7,694 bases of DNA from JAFDVL01 sp031398365 (GTDB lineage: Bacteria > Acidobacteriota > Blastocatellia > RBC074). The stretch spans positions 1-7,694 of the forward strand of contig JANNND010000708.1 in NCBI GenBank assembly GCA_031398365.1, in the 5' to 3' direction. Positions 1 to 6,275 of the stretch are shown here, in pieces. How positions within the stretch are numbered: position 1 is the first letter of the stretch; every line of letters begins with the position of its first letter. Made by a program: the position numbers and the translations under genes. The notes under the pieces are model-generated. The model did no database searches and was not told where the DNA came from. It saw only the letters and a program-made list of their open reading frames with translations.

Positions 1-1773
1 CATTTAGGACAAACCAAACGCACTCACAACTGCGGCGAACTGCGCCAAGCACACGCCGGGCAAACGGTCACTTTGATGGGCTGGGTCAACAGCTACCGCG
101 ATCAGGGGCAATTGCTGTTCATTCACCTGCGCGACCGCGAAGGCATTACGCAAATTGTCTGCAATGAAAGCGTCAATGCCGAGTTGTTAGCGAAAGCCAA
201 GCAGGTGCGCCGCGAATTCGTGATTGCGATCACGGGCGAGTGCATCAAGCGCGACGAAGCGAATTTCAATCCGGTGATGGCAACTGGCGAGGTCGAGGTC
301 GCCGCCACCGAAATCAAGTTCCTGAACGACGCGCAGACGCCGCCGTTTGAATTGGAAAACTGCGTGGCGAGCGAAGAGTTGCGCTTGAAATACCGCTACC
401 TGGATTTGCGCCGCACTGAAATGCAAAAGAACTTTCGCTTGCGCCACAAGATGACATTGGCCGTACGCGATTATCTGGACACGCGCGGGTTCTTTGAAAT
501 CGAGACGCCAATTCTGACGAAATCCACACCCGAAGGCGCGCGCGATTATCTGGTTCCGGCTCGCACGGCTCCCGGCAAATTTTATGCGTTGCCACAATCG
601 CCGCAGCTCTTCTAGCAACTGCTGATGATCGGCGGCTACGAAAAATATTTCCAATTCGCGCGCTGCTTCCGCGACGAAGATTTGCGTGCGGATCGCCAGC
701 CCGAATTCACGCAGATTGATATGGAGATGAGCTTCGTGCAGCCCGACGACGTGTTTGAAATCGTCGAAGGAATGGTTTGCGCCGTCTTCAAAGCCGCTGG
801 TCACGCCGAACCCGCGCGCCCCTTTGCCCGCATGCCGTACGACGAAGCAATGAACAAATACGGCTCCGACAAACCCGATCTGCGCTTCGGTTTGGAGATG
901 CAGGATTTGTCCGAACAATTCGCGGGCAGCGCCTTTCCCGTCTTCGCCGATGCCGTCAACAAAGGCGGCGCAGTCAAAGCGTTGGTCGTCAAAGGCGCAG
1001 CCACGTGGTCGCGCAAGCAATATGACGAAATCGGCGAACACGCCAAACGCCACGGCGCAGGCGGCCTCGCATACATTCAAGTGCTGGAAACCGAGAACAA
1101 ATCCGCGCTCAACAAATTCCTGGGCGCGGATGGCATTAACGCGATCAATCAAGCCGTCGGCGCGAGCGCAGGCGATGCTGTGCTGATGATCGGCGGCGAA
1201 TGGGAAACGTCGTGCAATGCGTTGGGACAAGTCCGTTTGGAAATCGCGCGCCGCGAAAACCTGACGAACGAAGCCGAAAACAAATTGCTCTGGGTCGTGG
1301 ACTTTCCGATGTTTGAATATCACGCCGAAGACAAACGCTACTACGCGAAACACCACCCGTTCACCTCGCCGATTGACGAGGACATCAACAACCTGGAAGG
1401 CGATTTGAGCAAAGTCCGTGCGAAAGCCTACGACTTGGTTTTCAACGGCAGCGAACTCGGCGGCGGCTCCATCCGAATTCACCGCTCCGACGTGCAAGCG
1501 AAAATTTTCCAGGCATTAGGCTTGAGTGAAGAAGAGGCGCGCGAAAAATTCGGGTTTTTCTTAGACGCGCTCAGCTACGGCACACCCCCGCACGGCGGCA
1601 TCGCGCTCGGCGTAGATCGCTTTGCCATGCTACTCGCGGGTGCGAAATCCTTGCGCGACGTGATCGCGTTTCCAAAGGTGGCGAGCGGTTCTGACCTGAT
1701 GACCGACAGTCCGAGTGAGGTGGACAAGAAGCAATTGGATGAGTTGAAGATTAAGACGGTTGAGTTTTTGTAG
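1..1773 (+). CDS. aspS: Aspartyl-tRNA synthetase, 5'-partial and interrupted by an in-frame amber codon
   Basis: This enzyme charges tRNA-Asp with aspartate in the cytoplasm. The reading frame is open from base 1 and its first residues (RTHNCGELR at codons 7-15) match the normal AspRS N-terminus, so only a few codons are missing on the left. Codons 1-110 or so are the OB-fold anticodon-binding domain, with RDREG visible. Class II motif 1 lies around FFEIETPILTKSTPEGARD. Motif 2 is FRDEDLRADRQPEFTQID, with its ATP-binding Arg at codon 224. The GAD insert follows, and motif 3 is GIALGVDRFAML (Arg at codon 540). The total of about 590 codons is the usual bacterial length. The frame is broken by TAG at codon 205 and continues in the same frame afterwards with perfect family conservation. 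As written the gene would yield an inactive 204-codon fragment. A recent nonsense change, a sequence error, or a decaying second copy are all possible. It overlaps the Shine-Dalgarno sequence of the next gene. Confidence 0.95.
613..615 (+). other. In-frame TAG stop inside aspS at the conserved active-site lysine codon
   Basis: The frame reads QSPQLF, then TAG, then QLLMIGGYEKYF. In the family this stretch is QSPQLFKQLLM, so TAG replaces a lysine codon. AAG to TAG is one base change. By alignment from memory the lysine corresponds to E. coli AspRS Lys198, which contacts the aspartate side chain. No frameshift is involved, because both sides are in the same frame. TAG also ends aspS itself and the Uma2 gene, so the organism appears to use TAG as an ordinary stop. 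Confidence 0.95.
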
Positions 1774-1776
1774 GAG
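1772..1776 (+). promoter_or_regulatory. Shine-Dalgarno AGGAG overlapping the aspS stop
   Basis: AGGAG begins inside the TAG stop codon of aspS and ends 5 bases before the ATG at 1782. It is the best ribosome binding site in the window. It fixes the start of the antitoxin-like gene and suggests that its translation is coupled to termination on aspS. Confidence 0.75.
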
Positions 1777-1781
1777 ACGTT

Positions 1782-2030
1782 ATGGCAAATTCAAATTTGG
1801 CTTTACGTGTATCGGAGATCGAAGCGAAACTCGAACAGCTTACTCAGAAAGTAGAGGGCCGCGATAAAGAAGCGACCTTGCCTTGGTGGGAGCAACGATG
1901 GGGCGTGTTTGATAACTCGTCTGACTATGACAAGGCAATGGAATTAGGCCGAAAATACCGCGAGTCGTTGCGACCCAAACCCGCAAAAAATGGCGGGAAG
2001 AAAAAAGCGACCAAAGCGAAAAAAGGCTGA
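1782..2030 (+). CDS. Small antitoxin-like protein upstream of a PIN toxin
   Basis: This 82-residue protein is probably the antitoxin of the PIN toxin encoded 1 base downstream; the role is inferred mainly from position. Residues about 8-27 (RVSEIEAKLEQLTQKVEG) look like a short amphipathic or coiled-coil helix. The middle (WWEQRWGVFDNSSDYDKAM, then LGRKYRESLRPK) resembles the toxin-wrapping tails of small antitoxins paired with PIN proteins, which often have a W-x-G-x-F then acidic then GRxxRES pattern. The end is a lysine/alanine tail (KKKATKAKKG). No AbrB, RHH, HTH or Phd DNA-binding domain is evident, so autoregulation cannot be assumed. The start has a strong AGGAG 5 bases upstream. Alternatives are an unrelated small basic protein or a nucleic-acid-binding accessory factor. 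Confidence 0.7.
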   Translation: MANSNLALRVSEIEAKLEQLTQKVEGRDKEATLPWWEQRWGVFDNSSDYDKAMELGRKYRESLRPKPAKNGGKKKATKAKKG

Positions 2031-2031
2031 C

Positions 2032-2457
2032 ATGTACATTCTTGATACCGACCTTTTCAGCTTGACAGATCGTTCGGCCAGCTTGGATTCACACCGCTTG
2101 CGCTTTCGCTTGTCCAGTATTCCGAAAGCTGATTTGGCGACGACGATCATCACGTTTGAGGAGCAAACACGCGGCTGGCTGGCGTGGATTGCCAAAGCCA
2201 AGACGCTGGAACAGGAAGTCGAACGATACCTCGATCTTAAGAAAATGATCGAAAGCTATCGCAACGTGAAAATTCTCGACTTCGATGAAATCGCTGCTTC
2301 GCATTTTGCGATGTTGCGGAAAGAATATCGTCGCATCGGCACAATGGACTTGAAAATCGCGGCGATTGCGATTGCTAACAACGCAACGTTGCTGTCCCGT
2401 AATCTCAAAGACTTCGGCAAAATTCCCACCCTGCAAGTCGAAGATTGGGCGGCTTGA
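2032..2457 (+). CDS. vapC: PIN-domain ribonuclease toxin (VapC-type)
   Basis: This 141-residue protein is a single PIN domain, the usual VapC length. VapC toxins are Mg2+-dependent endoribonucleases that cut tRNA or rRNA and are held inactive by a cognate antitoxin. The N-terminus MYILDTDLFSL carries the first acidic residue (Asp5, in the DTN-like motif). ITFEEQTRG gives the second (Glu44), MDLKIAAIAIA the third (Asp106), and LLSRNLKDFGKIP (Asn124, Asp127) matches the final PIN motif. All the catalytic acids therefore look intact and the toxin is probably active. I chose the ATG at 2032 because the PIN fold begins there. An in-frame ATG at 1990 would only add a basic extension that overlaps the antitoxin-like gene. 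The antitoxin stop and this start are 1 base apart (TGACATG), with AAGG at 2023-2026 as a possible ribosome site. The RNA target cannot be read from the sequence. Confidence 0.9.
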   Translation: MYILDTDLFSLTDRSASLDSHRLRFRLSSIPKADLATTIITFEEQTRGWLAWIAKAKTLEQEVERYLDLKKMIESYRNVKILDFDEIAASHFAMLRKEYRRIGTMDLKIAAIAIANNATLLSRNLKDFGKIPTLQVEDWAA

Positions 2458-2462
2458 ATCCC

Positions 2463-4442
2463 ATGTCCAAAATCCGCGTTCTACCAGATCAACTTGCCAA
2501 TCAAATCGCCGCCGGAGAAGTGGTCGAACGCCCTGCCTCTATCGTTAAAGAGCTCCTCGAAAATGCGATTGACGCGGGTGCGACGCGTCTTCGCGTAGAC
2601 ATCGAATCCGGCGGGCGACGCTTGATTCGTATCTCTGACGATGGCGAAGGCATGATGCGTGACGATGCGATTCTGGCGTTTGAGCGCCACGCGACCAGCA
2701 AGATTAAGACGGCAGAGGATTTAGGTTCGATCATTACGCTGGGCTTTCGCGGCGAAGCGTTGGCTTCGATTGCAGCGGTCAGTAAGGTCAGATTGCTCAC
2801 GCAAACCGCGAATGATTTGGTCGGTACGCAGGTTGAAATCAACGGCGGCAAAATGCTGAATGTGAAAGATGCAGCCTTTGCGCGCGGCTCGGAATTTGAA
2901 ATCAAAAGCCTGTTTTTCAATGTTCCGGCGCGCTTGAAGTTTCTGAAATCCGAAGCGACCGAAAGTTTTCACATCGCCAACCTCGTCACGCATTACGCGC
3001 TGGCGAATCCAAAACTCGCCTTTACGCTCACCAACAATGGACGCGAAAGCATCAGTACGACGCCGGTCGAAACGGTGCGCGAACGTGCGTATCAATTGTT
3101 CGGCGGCGATTTCGTAGACGCGTTGATTGAGGTCTACGGCGAAGCGGGCGAGACGCGTGTGAGCGGGTTTGTCTCTTCGCCTGCGGTGACGCGCACGACG
3201 AAAGATGCGCAGTATTTCTTTGTCAATGGTCGTTACGTGCGCGACAAAGTGTTGAGCCGCGCGTTGACCGAAGCCTTTCGTGCGATGATGCCGTCGGGCG
3301 TGTATCCGTCGGCCATGCTGTTTGTTGAAGTGCCGCCGGGCGATGTGGATGTCAATGTGCATCCGGCGAAAACCGAGGTGCGGTTTGTGCGCTCCACGAT
3401 TGTGTACGACACAGTGCGCGATGCGATTCGAACTTCGATTGGCGGCGCAAAAGCGGCGGTTACGCCAATGACTTCGTGGGAGCCGAGCCTGACGCTGCCG
3501 CGTGTGCCAGAACCACAGGGTCAGGCGCGCCCAACGCCGAACAGCGAAGCCTATCAACCGCCCAAACTTTCACGCGAGGAAATGGTCGCCGCGTTGTACG
3601 CACAAAGCCCCGCAACAGAAGCCGCCGAAGAAGAACGCGAAGCTCCTGGGAGCGGAGGCGTCCCGCCTGCTGCACCGCCGCAACTCGCACAACCGCGCAT
3701 CAACTTAACGGCCACAGAATCCCTCTCTGACATCCCTGCCGTCACCGCTTCGCAAAGCAAATTCACTCCGATTCGCTATGGCATTCGCATCGGGTGTCTT
3801 GGCACGAAAGGCACGGATTTTGCCAACTCGCCGCTCAAGCCTGCGAACGATTTGTCGCTGATTCCCGACGACATCAAACCGCTGGGGCAAATGCACAACA
3901 GCTTCATCATTGCGGTGGATCGCGTCGGCTTTATGCTGATTGACCAGCACGTCGCGCACGAACGGATTTTGTTTGAGCAGCATTGGCAAAAGCTCAACGA
4001 AAAACAGATCGAATCGCAGCGGTTGTTGCTGCCCGAAACGATTGATTTGACGCCTGCGCAAGCCTCCGCCTTCGATCAACTCGCGCCGGAACTCGAAGCC
4101 AATGGCTTTGAGATTGGCCAGCTTTCCGGGCGCACGATTGCGGTCAAAGCGATTCCGGCTGCGATTCCGAAAGACGCGGCGAAAGCGTTGTTGATTTCCT
4201 TACTGGAAGCAATTGAGCAGGAGCGGCGCGGCTTGACGATGGACGAGATTCGCGCGGAAATCGCGGCTGGACTCGCGTGTCGCGCCGCCATCAAAATCAA
4301 CATGATCCTAACACCGGAGAAAATGACCTGGTTGATTGATGAGCTGTTGAAGTGTAACAATCCCGCGACGTGTCCGCATGGCAGACCGATCATTTTGCGG
4401 ATGACGGCGCGCGAGATCGAGAAAGCGTTTCAGCGGATTTGA
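2463..4442 (+). CDS. mutL: DNA mismatch repair protein MutL (with endonuclease motif)
   Basis: MutL links mismatch recognition by MutS to strand removal. The 659-residue protein has the full architecture. The GHKL ATPase occupies about residues 1-330: KELLEN with catalytic Glu30 and Mg-binding Asn34, DDGEGM at 59-64, RHATSK, GFRGEA at 94-99, and NVHPAKTEVRF with Lys303 in the ATP-contacting position. A low-complexity Pro/Ala/Glu linker spans about 335-470, and a C-terminal dimerisation domain follows. That domain carries DQHVAHE (494-500, with Glu505), ACRAAIK (605-611), CPHGRP (637-642) and a terminal FQR. These form the metal-binding nicking site of MutL proteins from bacteria lacking MutH, so strand incision is probably done by this protein itself. 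The canonical DQHA has Val for Ala here. The ATG at 2463 starts the family's usual N-terminus 5 bases after vapC; an upstream in-frame TTG at 2445 overlaps vapC and is less likely. The Shine-Dalgarno sequence is weak, suggesting translational coupling. Confidence 0.97.
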   Translation: MSKIRVLPDQLANQIAAGEVVERPASIVKELLENAIDAGATRLRVDIESGGRRLIRISDDGEGMMRDDAILAFERHATSKIKTAEDLGSIITLGFRGEALASIAAVSKVRLLTQTANDLVGTQVEINGGKMLNVKDAAFARGSEFEIKSLFFNVPARLKFLKSEATESFHIANLVTHYALANPKLAFTLTNNGRESISTTPVETVRERAYQLFGGDFVDALIEVYGEAGETRVSGFVSSPAVTRTTKDAQYFFVNGRYVRDKVLSRALTEAFRAMMPSGVYPSAMLFVEVPPGDVDVNVHPAKTEVRFVRSTIVYDTVRDAIRTSIGGAKAAVTPMTSWEPSLTLPRVPEPQGQARPTPNSEAYQPPKLSREEMVAALYAQSPATEAAEEEREAPGSGGVPPAAPPQLAQPRINLTATESLSDIPAVTASQSKFTPIRYGIRIGCLGTKGTDFANSPLKPANDLSLIPDDIKPLGQMHNSFIIAVDRVGFMLIDQHVAHERILFEQHWQKLNEKQIESQRLLLPETIDLTPAQASAFDQLAPELEANGFEIGQLSGRTIAVKAIPAAIPKDAAKALLISLLEAIEQERRGLTMDEIRAEIAAGLACRAAIKINMILTPEKMTWLIDELLKCNNPATCPHGRPIILRMTAREIEKAFQRI

Positions 4443-4449
4443 GAGCACG

Positions 4450-5019
4450 ATGCAAGCACCAAAGGCGAAACTGACGATTGATGAATACATCAAGCTGGAA
4501 CTGAATTCGGAAGAACGATACGAATTCATTGACGGCGAGGTGCTGTGCGTCACTGGCTCGACCGTAAGTCACGCCCGAATTACCGGGAATCTTTGCACAA
4601 GCCTGCATTCGAAATTGCGAATGACAAGCAATGAGGTTTTCAATCTGACGATGCGCGTCAAGGTTCCAACAGGCTTTCCGTATCGTTATCCTGATGCTTC
4701 TGTTTCTTGCGGTGATGCAATCTTTGAGGACTTTCACGGGCAAGTAATGTTGGTCAATCCAATCCTGCTTGCCGAAGTTTTATCGCCGACTACGGAGGCT
4801 TACGATTTAGGCAAGAAATTTACGGCCTACCAAAGCATCGAAAGTTTCCACGAATATTTGGTGATTGCGCAAGATCGCCCGCACGTCATCCAATATGTCA
4901 AGCAAAGCCGAAGACGCTGGTTGCGTATCGAACACGAAGGGCTGGAGAGTGAAGTGCAATTGGAATCGCTAAACGTCACGCTGACGCTGGCGGAATTGTA
5001 TGAGCGGGTGAAATTCTAG
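4450..5019 (+). CDS. Uma2 family (DUF820) PD-(D/E)XK nuclease-like protein
   Basis: This 189-residue protein belongs to the Uma2/DUF820 family, a restriction-endonuclease-like fold greatly expanded in cyanobacteria and several environmental phyla. Its biological role is not established. Visible features are the N-terminal LTIDEYIKLE, then RYEFIDGEVL (residues 23-32), a His41 in the SHARI segment, YRYPDASVSCG with Asp82, and PILLAEVLSPTTEAYDLGKKF with Glu109, Asp119 and Lys122/123. HEYLVIAQ follows, and the family's usual C-terminal end is LTLAELYERVKF. Asp82 and Glu109 are the likely metal ligands. The gene starts 7 bases after mutL and is probably co-transcribed with it. It ends in TAG exactly where family members normally end, which argues that TAG is a true stop here. 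A role in repair or defence is possible but is not shown by the sequence. Confidence 0.88.
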   Translation: MQAPKAKLTIDEYIKLELNSEERYEFIDGEVLCVTGSTVSHARITGNLCTSLHSKLRMTSNEVFNLTMRVKVPTGFPYRYPDASVSCGDAIFEDFHGQVMLVNPILLAEVLSPTTEAYDLGKKFTAYQSIESFHEYLVIAQDRPHVIQYVKQSRRRWLRIEHEGLESEVQLESLNVTLTLAELYERVKF

Positions 5020-5108
5020 TTAGCGGGCGAACACAAATTAACTCTGCAACCGACTGTAAATAAAGAAAGCCCAAAAAAAGAAATCTCGGAAATATAACTT
5101 AAAACTCT
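5020..5108 (+). other. AT-rich intergenic spacer between the two gene clusters
   Basis: These 89 bases are rich in A-runs and clearly AT-richer than the mutL region. This is one of only two gaps longer than about 10 bases and probably separates two transcription units. TATAAC at 5093-5098 resembles a -10 box, but no convincing -35 lies about 17 bases upstream, and the ATG at 5109 would leave almost no leader. I see no terminator hairpin. Confidence 0.45.
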
Positions 5109-5417
5109 ATGACGAGACTTTACGCTGAGATCAATGTTTGGCAGCCGATTGATGACAACACACTCCTTCGCTATCGCTGCGTCCACGTAATGCCTGATAA
5201 CAAATACACGGTTAAAGCCTCCGATTATGTGCGCGACCCGCTTGAGCCAGGTGATTTACAATTACAAGAACGGTATTTTCTCGAATCATTATTTGATGGT
5301 GGGCTTGAAATGTTAGTAACAAACGCTTGTGACTCACTCGAAGAAGCAATTGCTCAACACAATAAGGACTTTCAACTTTTTGCACATCGAATAGACAACG
5401 TATGCCCATCGAACTAA
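5109..5417 (+). CDS. Hypothetical protein, 102 residues
   Basis: I do not recognise this protein. It is a soluble, acidic-looking 102-residue chain with no signal peptide or membrane segment. It begins with a beta-like stretch (MTRLYAEINVWQPI, then LLRYRCVHVMPDNKYTVKASD) and ends in a probable helix (SLEEAIAQHNKDFQLF). Its base composition is noticeably AT-richer than mutL or plsC (24 of 60 bases G or C at 5281-5340), which may indicate a different origin. Support for it being real comes from an open frame with a sensible start after the spacer and a 16-base overlap with the next gene (its TAA is at 5415-5417; the next ATG is at 5402). That overlap suggests translational coupling. Confidence 0.65.
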   Translation: MTRLYAEINVWQPIDDNTLLRYRCVHVMPDNKYTVKASDYVRDPLEPGDLQLQERYFLESLFDGGLEMLVTNACDSLEEAIAQHNKDFQLFAHRIDNVCPSN

Positions 5418-5665
5418 CCAAAGAAGCAAAGCAAACCGCCCTCGAATCACTGCAAAAATACTTTGCCGAAAATATGGATGAACCGCTCGGCAATCTCGCT
5501 GGCGGTGCGTTGCTGGGCTTCATTCTCGAAGAGATTGGCCCCAGCATTTACAACAAAGGCGTCGCCGATGCACAGGAGCGTATGCAGGCGCGGGTCGGCG
5601 AATTGGAATACGAAGTTCACGCCGACGAATTTCAATACTGGCGAAAACCAAAAGGGCGCAGGTGA
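5402..5665 (+). CDS. DUF2164 family protein
   Basis: This 87-residue protein matches the pattern of DUF2164, a small family of unknown function. It has an N-terminal IELTKEAKQTALESLQKYF helix, then NMDEPLGNLAGGALLGFI, then EEIGPSIYNKGVADAQERM, the last being the most recognisable family signature. The C-terminus carries ELEYEVHADEF and a basic tail. It appears complete, helical and cytoplasmic. It overlaps the preceding gene by 16 bases, and its TGA (5663-5665) lies 2 bases before the ATG of the SixA-like phosphatase, so the three are probably one unit. Nothing in the sequence reveals a function. Family assignment is from memory of the motif pattern. Confidence 0.78.
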   Translation: MPIELTKEAKQTALESLQKYFAENMDEPLGNLAGGALLGFILEEIGPSIYNKGVADAQERMQARVGELEYEVHADEFQYWRKPKGRR

Positions 5666-5667
5666 CT

Positions 5668-6186
5668 ATGCATTTATATCTACTCCGACACGGCATTGCA
5701 GCGGATTTAAGCCTCGGCGTGAAGCGCGACGCGGATCGTCCGCTCACAAAAGAGGGCTGGAAGAAAATGCGCGATGAGGCGCGCGGCATGCAAAAGCTCG
5801 GCATTGAATTCGATTTGATTTTTACCAGTCCGTATTTGCGCACGCGGCAAACGGCGTTGGCCGTCGCGGAGGTGTACCAATTTGACGCCGACAGTATTGT
5901 TTCCATCGAAAGCCTTGCCGCCGGGCGACCATTCGCGCATCCGCCATATCGCAACCCGGAAGTCTTCACGGACATCGGCGCATATGATTTTCAAAAGGCG
6001 CTGATCGTCGGTCACATGCCGGATATGTCAGAAATGGCGTCGTTATTGTTGACGGGAACGGTCACTGCGAATTTTGAATTCAAGAAAGGCTCGCTCTGTT
6101 TGATTGAAGTGGACGGCTTGCCGCCGCGTCATCCGGGCGTGTTACGATGGATGTTGACGCCCAAACAGTTGGTGGCTTTGGCCTGA
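5668..6186 (+). CDS. sixA: SixA-type phosphohistidine phosphatase (histidine phosphatase superfamily)
   Basis: This 172-residue protein belongs to the SixA branch of the histidine phosphatase (phosphoglycerate mutase-like) superfamily. These enzymes remove phosphate from phosphohistidine in signalling proteins. MHLYLLRHGIAA gives the RHG motif with nucleophile His8. DRPLTKEGWKKM is the typical SixA element after it, SPYLRTRQTA supplies the phosphate-binding arginine, and VGHMPDMSEMA carries the second catalytic His116. The length fits SixA, which lacks the long insertions of sugar-phosphate mutases. I chose the ATG at 5668, with AGGTG just upstream. A GTG at 5662 overlapping the DUF2164 stop would add two residues and is less likely. 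In E. coli SixA acts on the ArcB phosphotransfer domain or the nitrogen PTS; no partner is encoded in this window, so the target is unknown. Confidence 0.88.
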   Translation: MHLYLLRHGIAADLSLGVKRDADRPLTKEGWKKMRDEARGMQKLGIEFDLIFTSPYLRTRQTALAVAEVYQFDADSIVSIESLAAGRPFAHPPYRNPEVFTDIGAYDFQKALIVGHMPDMSEMASLLLTGTVTANFEFKKGSLCLIEVDGLPPRHPGVLRWMLTPKQLVALA

Positions 6187-6194
6187 GTTTGTTG

Positions 6195-6258
6195 ACACGT
6201 AGTAGCGAATTCATTCGCTCTTGTCTTTGGCATAGCGAATGAATTCGCCACTACGTGT
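6195..6258. repeat. Long nested inverted repeat (25-base arms, 14-base loop)
   Basis: The left arm 6195-6219 and right arm 6234-6258 are reverse complements at 24 of 25 positions; the single mismatch is A6204 against C6249. The loop is 14 bases (6220-6233). Each arm is itself palindromic: AGCGAAT-TC-ATTCGCT in the left, and GCGAAT-GA-ATTCGC, with one further base differing at the end, in the right. The element could thus fold as one long hairpin or as a pair of smaller ones. A transcript could end here in either direction, but there is no T-run, so it is not a standard intrinsic terminator. The form resembles dispersed REP or MITE-like elements; copy number cannot be judged from one window. 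Confidence 0.85.
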
Positions 6259-6275
6259 TATTTTGCATTCCTAAT

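Noticed and set aside
613..615. Genome-wide reassignment of TAG to a sense codon
   Set aside because: TAG ends aspS at its normal C-terminus, just before the next gene, and ends the Uma2 gene at the usual family end. Two genuine TAG stops in such a short window argue against recoding.
187..1497. 436-codon open frame on the - strand across aspS, spanning the amber site
   Set aside because: It lies wholly opposite a strongly conserved gene, its product is Ala/Val/Phe/Arg-rich with no recognisable domain, and long antisense frames are expected from the codon bias of GC-rich genes.
625..1773. Treating the part of aspS after the TAG as a separate gene starting at ATG 625
   Set aside because: This ATG is the internal Met of the QLLM motif. 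The preceding frame supplies motif 1 and the anticodon-binding domain, no ribosome site precedes it, and a product starting here would lack essential parts.
1990..2031. Upstream ATG at 1990 as the vapC start
   Set aside because: It would add 14 mostly basic residues before the PIN core and overlap the antitoxin-like gene by 41 bases; the PIN family normally begins at MYILDT.
2721..3557. 278-codon open frame on the - strand across mutL
   Set aside because: The product is Arg/His-rich and low in complexity, typical of an antisense shadow; mutL is unambiguous on the + strand.
5093..5098. TATAAC as a -10 promoter element for the 5109 gene
   Set aside because: No plausible -35 hexamer is found about 17 bases upstream, the spacer is AT-rich so chance matches are likely, and the distance to the ATG would leave almost no leader.
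6195..6258. The inverted repeat as a CRISPR unit or a standard intrinsic terminator
   Set aside because: There is only one hairpin with no regularly spaced repeats, and no T-run follows the stem on either strand.
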